Below, one piece after another: positions 1 to 11,527 of a stretch of DNA of 64,000 bases. Origin of the DNA: Tillus elongatus. Taxonomy: Eukaryota; Arthropoda; Insecta; Coleoptera; Cleridae. Below the pieces are notes generated by a model. It saw nothing but the letters and a program-made list of their open reading frames with translations. It was not told the DNA's origin and did not search any database. The stretch covers positions 14,499,565 through 14,563,564 of the forward strand of contig OZ023266.1 in NCBI GenBank assembly GCA_964006375.1, given 5' to 3'. The stretch's first letter is position 1; every line of letters starts with the position of its first letter. The position numbers were made by a program, and so were the translations under genes.

Positions 1-200
1 GGTTTTCCCGGAAAATTATGTGTTTTCTTTCGAAAAAAAATTATATCTGCAAATAACAAAGTGAGGGCAGCTAAATTTGGTACGCTGGTTTCTGTCATAA
101 AGAGTATTCTATGAGCCAAAATTAAGATCTTTACGTTAAAAGGAAAAAAAGTTAGAGGTAAATTAATTTTTAATTAATTAAATCTGATTAAAGAAAGTTA
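1..200 (-). repeat. Fragment of the GCAGCAAGTGCG repeat family
   Basis: This is an internal piece of the dispersed repeat seen in fuller form at 30,335-31,850 and 45,364-46,803. It begins with the block GGTTTTCCCGGAAAAT, followed by a run resembling AAATTTGGTACGC. It lies in the same orientation as the 30.7 kb and 45.7 kb copies and is cut by the window edge. No coding capacity is seen. Confidence 0.6.
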
Positions 201-248
201 AAACGTCAAAATTGATAATTATGGTAGGAGTACGAATGTGAGTATATA

Positions 249-1340
249 TAACAAGATGTTATATGTCTGGTGACCTACGCAGTAAAAGGGTGGAGTAACT
301 ATGGAATAAAGCTAAGGTATAGAGATTAACTGATGAAAACTATTTGCAGGCCCGGAAGAGGAAACCTAATTTCTTAGCAGCCTCTTCTGCAATTTATGTG
401 AGATTTAGATGCACAGAAATGCCAAAAAGTGAAAAGGACTCATTACTTTGAATAACTTGGTTGTTCAAAGCAAGACTGAGATTTGGTGGAGTTGAATTGT
501 AGAAGATTTCTACTTCCCCAGTAGAAGATTTCTACTTCCCCAGTCTAATAATTTTTGGAGATCCACGGAGACAGAACCCTCCATGAGTCTGCGATCCTCA
601 TCTAATTGGGCTAAAGCGACAGGTTTAGAATATTGTTTATTTGAGTGGAGGGTGCTGTCATCCGCGTAACTGTGAACTGGGTTGGACGTGCTAGACAGGA
701 GTAGGGGCTAAAACTGAACCTTGAGGGACTCCTGCATTAATTGGATACAGTTGGCCATCCACGACAACAGAAATGCTCCGGTTGGAGAGGAAATTTGCTG
801 TCCAGGTACAGAGTTTTGATACGTCGGAAGTTTATTAAGAGAGCTGCGTGCCAGACCTAGTCGAAGGCTTTGGATATGTCTAGAGCGACAATCTGGGATT
901 CAGTGACAAAAGAAAGAAGGTCGGCAGTTGATCTGCACTGACGGAATCCATACTGCCTGTCTTGGATTATACTGTTTTTCAAGAAAATTTGTAATTCGGT
1001 GTTTATATACCTTTCCATCACTTTAGAGACGACTGAAGGAGAGAAATAGGCCTGTAGTTGCTAGGAAGCGCTTTGGATCCTATCTTGGGGGCGGGTTGTA
1101 CTCGAGTTCTGGTGCGCACTTTTGTGAACAATTGCTGGGATCTCGTCAAGGCCAGAGGCTTTCCTAGTATTAAGAGAATATTGCATCTTTCGTACCTTTT
1201 TTGATGGCGAAACCGACGATTCCATTGACGAATCTACACTTAAATGAGCTGACGGAAAAAATAGTCGGAAGTGTTATAGTTAACGATCAAGAAAGGTTGC
1301 ATGATTGGAGGGCGTGGGGGCTCAAAGCTTACCCCTGATA
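249..1340 (-). pseudogene. LINE family A reverse transcriptase fragment
   Basis: This is a reverse-strand remnant of the non-LTR retrotransposon best preserved at 15,960-17,227. Read on the minus strand it holds a reverse transcriptase core: a LYPINAGVPQGS-like block near 720-750, the SYADDSTLHSN catalytic motif near 650-690, and the thumb/C-terminal part down to about 250. There are internal deletions (around 310-350) and frameshifts, so no protein can be made. Inside it, at about 508-545, a 21-bp piece (GTAGAAGATTTCTACTTCCCC) is repeated in tandem. The far end (1,020-1,340) is the unit duplicated in the next entry. The clade (CR1/Jockey-like) is inferred from motif style only. Confidence 0.85.
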
Positions 1341-2075
1341 AACTCCTGGAAGAGCACAAAGTTACAAATCGGCACAAAAGAGCGCCGACTTTATCTGGTA
1401 ATAAAGACGGAAACAAATTAAGTTAGCCAATTAAGAAGACGACGCATTAAGAATACTGACTGTTGAAATAATCAAATATTTGTTGTACTAAACAAAACAT
1501 CACTTTAGAGACGAATGAAGGAGAGAAATAGGCCTGTAGTTGCTAGAAAGCGCTTTGGATCCTTTCTTGGGGACGGGTTGTACTCGAGTTCTGGTGCGCA
1601 CTTTTGTGAACAATTCCTGGGATCTCGTCAAGGCCAGAGGCTTTCCTGGTATTAAGAGAAGAGTGCATCTTTCATACCTTTTTTATACCTTTTTTGATGG
1701 CGGAACCGACGATTCCATTGACGAACCTACACTTAAATGACCTGACGGAAAAAATAGTCGGAAGTGTTATAGTTAACGTCCAAGAGAGTTTGCATGATTG
1801 GAGGGCGTGGGGGCTCAAAGCTTACCCCTGATAAACTCCTGGAAGAGCGCAAAGTTATAAGAGGCAGCTTTTGTATTTGACATGAAAGATTACTTCGGAA
1901 ATATACACAAGTTTTGAACCATATGTGTGTATGTGTATTTCAACAATGGGCACAAAAGAGCGCCGACTTTATCTGGTAATAAAGACGGAAACAAATTAAG
2001 TTAGCCAATTAAGAAGGCATTAAGAATACTGACTGTTGAAATAATCAAATATTTGTTGTACTAAACAAAACATCA
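1018..2075. repeat. Tandem segmental duplication, two units of about 480 and 575 bp
   Basis: The segment starting CACTTTAGAGACGA occurs at about 1,018 and again at about 1,500 (offset about 482). Both units run through LINE-A sequence, then a non-LINE tail with GCACAAAAGAGCGCCGAC and AACAAAACATCACTTTA. The second unit carries about 98 extra bases near 1,858-1,950. The units differ by scattered substitutions, so the duplication is not very recent. The short open frame at 1,540-1,740 is a shadow of the LINE. Confidence 0.85.
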
Positions 2076-2964
2076 CTTTAATACCTATCTGTATATTGTT
2101 ATTAAAATGTTGTAAAGCGTTTGTTGCGAAAATTTACTACACCATAAAGGCAGCTTAAAGACGATCGTCAATAATTGTTTAGATTGTTGTTCATTCAACA
2201 AGTGAGTTCAACAATACATTATGTATAAATAACTTTTAACTGTTCCCGTATAATAAAAATTACTTTATACACACTTTGGTGTACCTTTACCATCTTTCGG
2301 TGCAGCTATAAAAAGTAACCCGCACTTATTTTATTGCCAAACATTTATAGCTAATAAATAATAAAGTCGTGTTTGTTCATTATTTATTTGATTTATTAAC
2401 TAATAGGCATCAAAGTCGCAGGTATATATTACTAAAGCTTGTTGTGCATTAGCTCATAACATCGGCAGTGTAAATAAACTGCAAGTGATCTCTTTAGCGG
2501 ACGTTTACAGCGGTCTTATTGTACTTTATGGATTGTAAATAAGCTGCGGAGATAATTGTTAGCATCTGCCTTTAGCCTCGTCCTGTGCTAAGTCGTTTAA
2601 GGCGGCTGCCGCTATGTGTAAGTCTTGGATAAACATTTGGATTTGGAGGCTCATTATATTTAATTATTAACGTCAAATTGTGCCATGGGAAGTTTGCTGT
2701 GTTATGTAGTGTATAACGAAATATTTGCTAATTTCGTTATTACCATTAAATTACTGCACATAATGTTGTGGTGCTTATTTCAATTTAATATAAATTAGGT
2801 TTAATATGTTTTAATTTTGTATAATTTTAACTTGACTAGGCTACCCTAGCTATAATTTTCCATTTTGGCACCACATTTTTACTCTAATGCAACATCAAGG
2901 AATCCATAAAATTATATTTCGAAAATATCTTGTAGTATCTAGTATAGAACACTACATAATAAAC
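2076..2964. other. AT-rich sequence with no recognised feature
   Basis: No open frame over 60 codons, known transposon motif or clear repeat is visible here. It contains ordinary AT-rich unique-looking sequence. Confidence 0.5.
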
Positions 2965-3560
2965 TTCCTTTATCTAGTTGACTTTTCTTGGTACTTCCAT
3001 AGACTTGTACCAAGAATGGATGACAAAGGAAAGGAGGTCGGCAGTTGATCTGCGCTGACCGTATCCATACTGCCTGTCATGGATTGGACTGTGTTTTTCA
3101 AGAAATTTTAGTAATTTGGTGTTTATATACTTTTCCATCACTTTAGAGACGACTGAAAAGAGAGAAATAGGCATGTAATTGCTAGGAAAGGATCTTTTGG
3201 GGACGGATTGTACTCGAGCAGTTTTTCAGTTACTAAGGAATATGCCTCTATTGTAGGATGTCTGAAACAGACGAGTCAGGACAGGAGCAAATTCTGGTGC
3301 GCATGTTTTGAGAACAATTGCTGGGATCTCGTCAAGGCCAGAGGCTTCCCTGGTATTAAGAAAAGAGAGCATCTTTCGTACCTTTTTAGTTTTAAAAATG
3401 ATATCCGTCATTTTATGCGCGACATTGGGGACTGTTGGTGGTTGAACATTTGGAGGTGGGTTGAGAGTATAATTGCCGGCGAACAACGAGGCAAAAACTT
3501 CAGCCTTGCCCAGGGCGGTAGAAATAATTTCATCCCCTCAAATAAGAGTGAGTTTGGTTA
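2965..3560 (-). pseudogene. LINE family A, N-terminal reverse transcriptase fragment
   Basis: On the minus strand, two frames carry the start of the reverse transcriptase domain. The upstream part (3,486-3,226) has ASGLDEIPAIVLKTCAP, the usual motif preceding the fingers. The downstream part (3,174-2,974) has PISLFSVVSKVMEKYI and RRSTADLLSFV, corresponding to RT motif 1-2. A frameshift separates them and the palm is absent. Order and spacing match the family A copy at 15,960. It is a dead fragment. Confidence 0.85.
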
Positions 3561-4720
3561 AATCGCTTGAAATATATGTTATAGCAACAGTATTTGTCTA
3601 GATTAAAAACAACTGTGTTGACCATCGTATTTCTTTGTATCAAATGCTATACAATCGATATATATATATTTCAAAAACAACAAAAATGTAGATTCCGAGT
3701 TTTGAGAAAACGCTCCTGATTTTTAAGCGATGACAATTGGTTTATGAACGTCCTGACTGTGTCGATCTTAGAGGAAATTATGTTGAACATTTGTCTGATA
3801 TCTCCTCGTACAACTTTCCTAAATAGGCTGACCAGTTCAGGAATGTCTCTTTTCTAGTAACAAATTTCCATCGTTGTCGTAATCACTTATTTTTGTTCTA
3901 TTTATATTATAGTCTTCTTATGTGATAGTAAGTGTTACCCCACTGTCCTTGCTTGATATCATTTTCAAATTCTTCGCTATTATTTCTTGTATCCATGGTA
4001 ATCATATTTTTAATAGATTTATATTTACTGCGTTTTATTTATAAAGAAAAATTATGGAGTCCACCTGGTATAATGAGCTTGAAATTCTTCTTTCTCTGTG
4101 AAGTCCGTTTACTCCAGTATTGAACGTGTAGTGTTCGCACTCACGACGTAATTGCGCATTCGAATTTACAACAGTCGGCAATTTAGCGTCACCATTAACA
4201 TACCGCTAAGTGTGTGGAAGCCTGTGTAGAAGCTTATGCTAAGCAAGCAGGTCAGAAGCCTGGACATTTGAAAAATACACAGTCCAGACCTCGCCCGAAG
4301 TCACACTCCATTGTATGTATGTCAGGCAGGTGAAATATGGTCACCAGCGCAACCGCAGAATGCACATTACCAACCTAAGAATATATCCTCCTCGCGAGAA
4401 ATTAAAAATGTAAATTGTTTGATATGTTAATTTTATTGTTTGCGCTTTTGCCAGTAGCTATTTACAAGTTCTAGTGGAATTATGTTGTTTAAATGGTTGT
4501 TACAATTCTCGTTTCACCATTTGCATTAACGTCCAGACGGTATTTAGACTTTAATATATTTTATTACTTTAGTGTGCCCAAAGGCTACTGCTGAAACAAT
4601 AGAGAGGTTGTAATTCTAAAGGTTATATAACGTTCCGAATATCATTGTATTTATTGTTACAATGTACTGAATTTTTGTTTGGATTTAATAGGATGTGTGT
4701 GTGGAATTGTGGGTTTGTTT
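3561..4720. other. AT-rich stretch, nothing recognised
   Basis: No feature can be supported. A 63-codon open frame at 3,932-4,123 has no recognisable motif and no supporting context. Confidence 0.45.
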
Positions 4721-4721
4721 C

Positions 4722-4900
4722 TCGAACGTCAACCTATTTCGGTAACTATGGCCAATCACATACGCCAACTTTGGCTGATAATTGACTTTTGTAAAGATTA
4801 GGGATATGCTACATGCTTAACTTCGCGTGGTACACACGACACACAGCTTAATACCCCCGCCGGAGGTCGGAATGTACCATCTTGCTCAGACACAAATCTG
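4722..4900 (-). repeat. Degraded SINE body
   Basis: The sequence CCTATTTCGGTAACTATGG, then CCAATCAC, then CCGGAGG, follows the body of the SINE at 13,213-13,565 in reverse orientation. The tRNA-like head is not recognisable. Strong divergence suggests an old copy. Confidence 0.5.
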
Positions 4901-5192
4901 TGGACTCAGTTATTGTTATTTTTCAAATTAATTTTAAATTAATTGATTATTAATAATTTTGAAAAAGTAATCGACGGAATGTGATAGTATACGAACCCAA
5001 AACCGCTGCAGAGCGAGCCTATGTTCCACCAACTTGACCACTGAAACCGCAGTTCCATAAAATGCTCGAGTTTTTTAGATTTTTAAATCAACTGGTTATT
5101 TTGAAACACTACGTTATTGATATGTAGGAATGCTATTCAAAGCTCGGAAAACCGAAATAGAAGTCGCAGCGAACCATAAAATTGCAAAAAAA

Positions 5193-5757
<565 letters not shown>

Positions 5758-6664
5758 AAACAATAAGGGAGTTTCGCTATATACTAGCTTGTTACAAATA
5801 ACACTACCTATTAGTCGATCGTTTTGAATAAAAGCACTTATTGTGAAAAAATCAATAGGACCAAAGTCTGGAAAATAGAGTGTATCATCTCAGCGCCAAA
5901 AGTATTAGAAAATCACTGCGTTCAAAATCTGGACAGTGGAGTGTATTGTCTCAATACAAAACAAGTTAAACTGGAAACGACTTTTTTTTAAATTTTCATT
6001 TAACATGAAAACATTTATAAGATGCTTTTTTGAATGAGAATAAAATCTTATCTAATTACCATAGCTACCACGTACCACTGAATCAATTTTATATCTTTTT
6101 ACTTTTATTGAAGTTAATAGCGTCATAGATTTTCCTAATTAATGAAATGCATTACATACAATCAATTTATTCTAGAATATTCTTATCTTATTTGTATTAA
6201 TTATTATTCTATTGCGTTTTAAATTATGCGTAATAATTCATTGGAGTTTTTAAAATTCCCATCTAGTTACGCCTCATTTAACGCAGTTTGTAAGCTACTT
6301 CAGGTAACCAATAAGGTAAATTGTAGTTTTTAAAACAGGCAAGGCTTACAGTCACAAAGAGAAACTGATTCATATGTGGGCGATAATGGAAATCACCTCG
6401 TCGACTAATTGTCAATAATGTCCCTTTAAAAACGTTAGAATCCATGGAAGCCATAAACCAGGATGCGTGCTACCATATCCTATAGTTAGAGTTCACGACT
6501 TAAATGCTTTTATAATTATTACTATCTATGTGTCTCTTTTATTATTATTATCATCATGATGATGCATATTATTATCATAATCATCATGATTAGGATTATT
6601 AACATTATGATTACTATGTTTAATGAATTAGGAGATGTGAATGGGTAAAGCTGGTGTATATGGT
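5758..6664. other. AT-rich stretch with ATT/ATC triplet run
   Basis: Mostly featureless. At about 6,535-6,620 there is an imperfect trinucleotide run (ATT, ATC and CATGAT units). No coding sequence is supported. Confidence 0.5.
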
Positions 6665-6761
6665 AACACACTGTATATTACTATGTGAAAACTGGAACCT
6701 GTAATGAGCACTAATAAGTACACTTGGAGAACCTAAATCACCACAACACATATTTCAGAGA

Positions 6762-6802
6762 CCTTACGATCGTTTCGTTGATCATGTCAACGTCTTCAGA
6801 GG
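6762..6802 (-). ncRNA. Hammerhead-ribozyme-like motif, minimal stem III
   Basis: Minus strand, in order: stem I strand CCT; core CTGAAGA; one unpaired base; stem II GTTGA/TCAAC closed by a short loop; core GAAA; a three-pair stem III ACG/CGT with a two-base loop; cleavage-type dinucleotide TA; stem I strand AGG. This matches the hammerhead pattern CUGANGA-II-GAAA-III-UH. Variant hammerheads with very short stem III are known from Penelope-like elements, where they can act as dimers. The extra base before stem II is unusual. Activity is not shown. Confidence 0.65.
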
Positions 6803-6830
6803 AAGAGAAATTCTATAGTAGAATTTTCTT

Positions 6831-6871
6831 CCTCTGAAGATGTTGACATAGTCAACGAAACGATCGTAAGG
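6831..6871 (+). ncRNA. Hammerhead-ribozyme-like motif, minimal stem III
   Basis: This is the plus-strand partner of the motif at 6,762-6,802. CCT is followed by CTGAAGA, a T, a perfect stem II GTTGAC/GTCAAC with a three-base loop, GAAA, stem III ACG/CGT, TA, and AGG pairing with CCT. All core positions are present. The two motifs point towards opposite strands within one palindrome, so a transcript of either strand carries one. Confidence 0.68.
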
Positions 6872-7029
6872 TCTCTGAAATATGTGTTGTGGTGATTTGG
6901 GTTCTCCAAGTGTACTTATTAACACTGTATATTAATTAGTAGAAGACATGTTTATTAACAAACTTATTTTATTAAAGAACTCAGTAAATTTAACAACTAT
7001 ACAATATTTACAAATCTTTTTTTTTTATA

Positions 7030-7110
7030 TTTAACTTCGGTCTATTTTCGCAACTGTGGCTTTACGCCCCTTCCGAAGAGCGGGACGTACAGACAGTCAA
7101 ATTGCTACAA
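7030..7110 (-). repeat. SINE remnant with internal deletion
   Basis: CTTCGGTCTATTTTCGCAAC then CCCCTTCCGAAGAGCGGGAC matches the two ends of the SINE body at 13.2 kb in reverse, with the middle missing. Confidence 0.45.
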
Positions 7111-7203
7111 AACCTTTACAGGTCAATCTATTAACGCACATAAAAAATAGAATTATTGCAATATTGCTTCTATCTTAATGTTTCTAAACATTAAGATAAA
7201 CAA

Positions 7204-7547
7204 AAGTCGCAGGAAGTGCGTTATGCTAGTGAATTTTCATAGAAATGATCTGGATATTTTTTATATCTTTTTCTCTTTTAAGATAGACATACAAATTTTG
7301 GTCTTTAGTTTACTTTTAATATCGTAAACTTACCTACCAAATTGGGTTACCATAGCTTTTCTATTTATCAAGATACATTTCTTTGCGAAAACCCAAAATT
7401 TTCCCGGAAAACCTTTTCATTGTCCTGGCTAACGAACTTATCCAAGCCATTTATAAAAGAAAGATGCATGCCAAATTTTATCAAAATCAGACAATTATTT
7501 TTTGAGTTATCGATGTGATACATACAATATATAGAAAACGTTTGTAT
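7204..7547 (+). repeat. GCAGCAAGTGCG repeat, left half without a TA array
   Basis: It begins GCAGGAAGTGCGTTATGC and carries the conserved blocks through TTTTTTGAGTTATCGATG and GTGATACATACAATATATAG. It stops where other copies have a long (TA)n array. The remaining short TA tract suggests the array position is a fixed part of the element whose length varies between copies. Confidence 0.7.
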
Positions 7548-7564
7548 CTCTTTCACAATAAAAA

Positions 7565-7872
7565 GCTGGACGCAGCAAGTGCGTTATGGTAGTGAATTTT
7601 CATAAAATTGTATTTAATACCAAATATGTGTGAAAGCAGGCATCAAATTTGGTTACCAGTATAACCTATATAATAGAAACAATGTGTCATGTTTCCTCAA
7701 AATAACTTGACTGTTTGAAAATGTGCAAAATTTTTCGAAAGCAAACTTGAAATGTTCCCGAAAAAACGGTTTCTTGGTCAACCTTATAGGTTAATAGCAA
7801 ATTGAGCTATTCAAATTTGAAGCATTTAATGAAAATTCGCTACCATAACGCACTTGCTGCGTCCAGAATTTC
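7565..7872. repeat. Short module bounded by inverted GCAGCAAGTGCG ends
   Basis: About 305 bp bounded by CTGGACGCAGCAAGTGCGTT at 7,567 and its reverse complement ending at about 7,870 (AACGCACTTGCTGCGTCCAG). The inverted ends extend into GGTAG(T/C)GAATTTTCAT. Similar modules lie at 23,968-24,287, 26,883-27,183, 31,424-31,847, 46,489-46,802 and 52,324-52,615. They look like terminal inverted repeats of a small non-autonomous element or a module of a larger one. Confidence 0.7.
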
Positions 7873-8535
7873 TTTTCTTACAAACATGCATTATATTTTT
7901 AAGGAAAATGCATAAATGCAATAACATATGGCGTGTTCGATTAAAAAAAAATTGTATGACCAACGACTTATGGGCCACCCTGTGATTGTAGAAATAGTTT
8001 TTTAAGATGCAGCTGAAGTCTCCCTATAATTAATGTATACATTTTTTCGTATCTTGTATAATAACCGATATATTCAGGTTTATTGATTTTTTACGAAAAT
8101 TCGACAAAAATTATTTACCATTAAACGATAAACTCTATAGCTAAGACTACTGCCAAGTCATTCGAGAAAGGGTCTATTTCAAATGAATTTTCTGGAAATA
8201 TTTAGCAAAATGAAGGAAAATGAAAGTTGAAGCTAAGACTTCAGTGTTTGTAAAACATTATTCTTGAGACATTTTTTTTCTATAGCCCGTATTAGATCTA
8301 GGTTTTTTGCCTAAATGTTGGCAATTTTGACGTATTAAATCGCGAGTTTAACGTTTTGAGAAAAGCCCCAGTCTACCTTTCTTTAACTGCCTATAACTTT
8401 TTTGTCTTTTAACCTAGAGAGCTAAATTTTGGTACGTGATTTACCTATAATGATGTAAACCTGCGCACCAAATTTAGTTGCCCTTACTTTGTTACTTCCT
8501 GAGATATAAACTTTTTTAGAAAAAAAAAACCCACA
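7873..8535 (+). repeat. Body module of the GCAGCAAGTGCG family
   Basis: This is the sequence that accompanies the inverted-end module in the 30.3-31.8 kb and 45.4-46.8 kb copies, in opposite orientation: GTTCGATTAAAAAA, GAGAAAGGGTCTATTTC, AATTTTGACGTATTAAATCG, ACCAAATTTAGTTGCCC. It ends abruptly at the LINE fragment that follows. Confidence 0.65.
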
Positions 8536-9290
8536 AAAACTGCATCGTAGAGACAGGATTAGAATATTGTATATTTGAGTGGAGGGTGCTGTCGTCCGCG
8601 TAACTGTGAACTGGGTTGGATGCGCTAGAGAGGAGGAGGAGAAGAAACAAAGTAGGGGCTAAAGCTGAACGTTGACGGACTCTTGCATTAATTGGATATA
8701 GTTTAGAGGTATGGCCATCCACGACAACAGAAATGTTCCAGTGGAGAGGAAATTTGCTGTCCAGGTACAGAGTTTTGGTGGTAGGCCATTTGCCGGATTT
8801 TTATTAAGCAGCGTGCCAGACCTGGTCGAATGCTTTGGATATGTCTAGAGCGACAATCTGGGATTCATCGTGTAGTTCCATAGACTTGTTCCAAGAATGG
8901 GTGACAAAGGAAAGGAGGTTCGGCAGTTGATCTGCGCTGACGGAATCCATACTGCCTGTCGTGTATTAGACTGGGTTTTTCAAGAAATCTTAGTAATTGG
9001 GTGTTTATATAATTTTCCATCACTTTAGAGACGACTGAAAGGAGATAAATAGGCCTGTAGTTCCTAGGAAGCGCTTTGGATCCTTTCTTTGGAACGGGTT
9101 GTACTCTAGAAGTTGTCCAGTTACTAGGGAATATGCCTCTATTGTAAGATGTCTGAAACAGACGAGTCAGGACAGGAGCAAGTTCTAGTCCGAATTTTTT
9201 AAGAACATCTCGTCAAGGCCAGAGGCTTTCCTAGTATTAAGAGAAAAGAGCGTATTTCGTACATTTTTAGTTTTGAAAATGATAAATGGG
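8536..9290 (-). pseudogene. LINE family A reverse transcriptase fragment
   Basis: The minus strand encodes part of the palm (SALAPTLF and HSYADDSTLHSN within 8,722-8,516), then upstream the KAFDQVWH region near 8,830-8,870, the RRST block near 8,930 and the motif-1 region up to about 9,290. Frameshifts break it several times, and the 3' part of the element is missing at the junction with the preceding repeat. It is one of nine family A pieces in the window. Confidence 0.82.
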
Positions 9291-9903
9291 GTTGTATACC
9301 GAAATCCTCCCGACTGCAAATTTATTCAGAACGAATCCCCTTTCTGGCGCAATATTATTGGACTGTACCTGTGTAACGTAACAACGCGGACTGGTCAGTG
9401 TAGCAGAGATTCACCATCGTATAGGTAGGTACATAAAGAGTAAAGGGATTGAAACATTAATTAGATAGATTTATGCGTTAAGGTGGGTTAAGCGTATATC
9501 AGTTGACAGTGACGTATGAAGTAAAGATAGATGGATGGTCCCATGATAACAGGTAATTACAATAAATCAGAGCTAAGTGGACACTTGGACGGCTTTAGAT
9601 GCTGAATCCACATTAAACCTATTTATGTACTACCTCAAAATGCCACAATTCTCATCCTGTCAATATATTGAATATGTCACTCGAACGACACATACAAAGA
9701 TGGAATACTAATTTTCCTCAAGTATAAATCCCAGGGCTTTATTGTTGACGAGTTGACAAGACGTCTTTATAATGTTGTCTGTCTCGTGTCTCATTTTATA
9801 GCACAGGATAAGAGCCTGTATCTGGCGATAGTAAATAAAAAGCTTTGTCATCTCTTATATCTCTTTGAAATTATCGAAGACTTGGATTGTTTGGTAATAG
9901 ATT
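9291..9903. other. No recognised feature
   Basis: Unique-looking, moderately AT-rich sequence. No open frame or repeat could be supported. Confidence 0.4.
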
Positions 9904-9904
9904 A

Positions 9905-10084
9905 CGTCGCAGCGAATCTTGCAGCTTAAACTAAAGGTATAGATTTAGTTTACACCTTTTAGATCAGTCATTCAATATTTTAAGATTATATTCTGTCGCA
10001 CCGAATCTTGCAGCTAAAACTAAAGGTATAGATCTAGTTTTACACCTTTCAGATCAGTCATTTAATATTTTAAGATTATATTCT
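9905..10084. repeat. Two tandem copies of a 90-bp unit
   Basis: The unit beginning TCGCAGCGAATCTTGCAGCT and ending AAGATTATATTCTG occurs at about 9,905-9,994 and 9,995-10,084. The copies differ at only a few positions. It does not resemble the transposons in this window. Confidence 0.85.
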
Positions 10085-10765
10085 GCGGTACAGTGAAGCT
10101 CGTAACGTCTTTGAGACACTTTCGCTTTCCCTGTAATACATTATTGTAAAAATTTAAAGTTCTTATTGTTAGCAACATAAAAAAATACTCCAATCACTGT
10201 CAAAGTCATTTGTATGTTCTTTTGTTCAAATCCGGCACGATGGAATCAAATGGCTTGGGACTAAATGGTTTGTTCAAATTGGGTCGACCGAATCAAAATG
10301 TTTTAGTTATATTAAAATGAGTGGATCAGGTTCAGGGCCCGCTTTAAGGGAGAGAGGGGGGTTGGTATGCAGGCGGCAAATTGAGATACATAAACCAACT
10401 TTGATACACAACATCCACTCCTAGGTTGCCATATTTTGCAAAAACTTCAAGCCTTTCAAGCAGCCAGTGGCGGATTTATATGAGTTCCTTATAAATAAGC
10501 TACATAAAAAATGTTAGTACGACCCTGTAGAAATCTTTGGTTGCAAATTTTATTTTAAATAGAGCATTAAGTTTTCAACAAAATGTATGTCTTCACTTAT
10601 TTCCATATTTGTCTTGGTTTGTCAGTAAAAAGGGATTAGAAGCAAGTTGAAAAAAAAATATTTGTGGGGCCCTGTAATAATTTTTTAAAATATGTAGAAC
10701 ATACGCCACAAGGTGATTGAGGACCTCAAAATAATCACAAAAATTTCTATAAACATAAGTCCAAA
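10085..10765. other. No recognised feature
   Basis: AT-rich sequence without a supportable gene or repeat. Confidence 0.4.
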
Positions 10766-10860
10766 ATCCTGTTGTTTTCAGGATACAGTGTGTTAAATTA
10801 TATGATTATAATTCGTAATATCCTGTTTTTTCAACACACTGTATTCTGAAAACAACAGGT
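10766..10860. repeat. Inverted repeat next to a TA array
   Basis: Arms CCTGTTGTTTTCAG...ACAGTGTGTT and AACACACTGT...CTGAAAACAACAGG, about 27 bp each with one or two mismatches, surround roughly 40 bp. It could form a strong hairpin. The (TA)n array follows within 40 bp. Confidence 0.75.
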
Positions 10861-10890
10861 TTTTTGCGATAGCGCTCGGATACATCCATC

Positions 10891-10894
<4 letters not shown>

Positions 10895-10987
<93 letters not shown>
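10895..10987. repeat. (TA)n microsatellite
   Basis: About 92 bp of pure TA, preceded by ATCCATCCATACATA. The 81-codon frame at 10,806-11,051 is an artefact of this array. Confidence 0.98.
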
Positions 10988-10989
<2 letters not shown>

Positions 10990-11525
10990 CTTAATAAAAA
11001 TTCGCTAAAACAATTCAAACCAATTCTAATTTTTATGATGTTTTGAGACATAATCTTGGTTCTGTAGCGGTATTAAAAGACAAACTCACAATAGAGTTAT
11101 TTACACATTGTTAGCACTGTCTAATTAATAAACTGATGGTTATCTTAGACACATCATCATTTCATAAACATAATTAAAAAGAAAAATTACTTCCCTGGAA
11201 TTTCTTAAACAATCTCTTAATTAAATTATGATGTATAGCTTTTAAAACTATTTCTAAACATTAGATGCAAACCCCACTGTTGTGACGACCGCTGTTGTTT
11301 ACTTTTTCTTTGAAAATTAAGGAAATAGATTGGTATCTATAATACTAAACTAGAGAACGAAAGGATTCAAGGGAAATAAAAGAAACATTTCGATACAATA
11401 AGAAAAATTACAAAAGAAAAAAGACAATACGAAGCAATCGAGGAAGAGAAAATTTGACACCATAATTTAGATCAAGCTTCATGGAAAAAGCAGCTCTCTA
11501 CAAAAATGCATCACCAAACCAGTCA
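10988..11525. other. No recognised feature
   Basis: AT-rich, no supportable gene. Confidence 0.4.
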
Positions 11526-11527
11526 TT

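Larger units (their letters stand above)
6681..6922. mobile_element. Palindromic element with two head-to-head hammerhead-like motifs and target duplication
   Basis: This 242-bp segment folds back on itself. The arms contain TACACTTGGAGAACC, AAATCACCACAACACAT and CCTTACGATCGTTTCGTTGA, mirrored on the other side of a centre near 6,815. It is flanked by the direct repeat CACTGTATATTA at 6,669-6,680 and 6,923-6,934, which looks like a target-site duplication. Each arm carries a hammerhead-like motif (next two entries). Related palindromes occur at 12.4, 25.3, 53.3 and 58.9 kb. The last lies next to PLE coding sequence, so I infer this is a non-autonomous derivative of a PLE terminal repeat. It encodes no protein. 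Confidence 0.75.
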
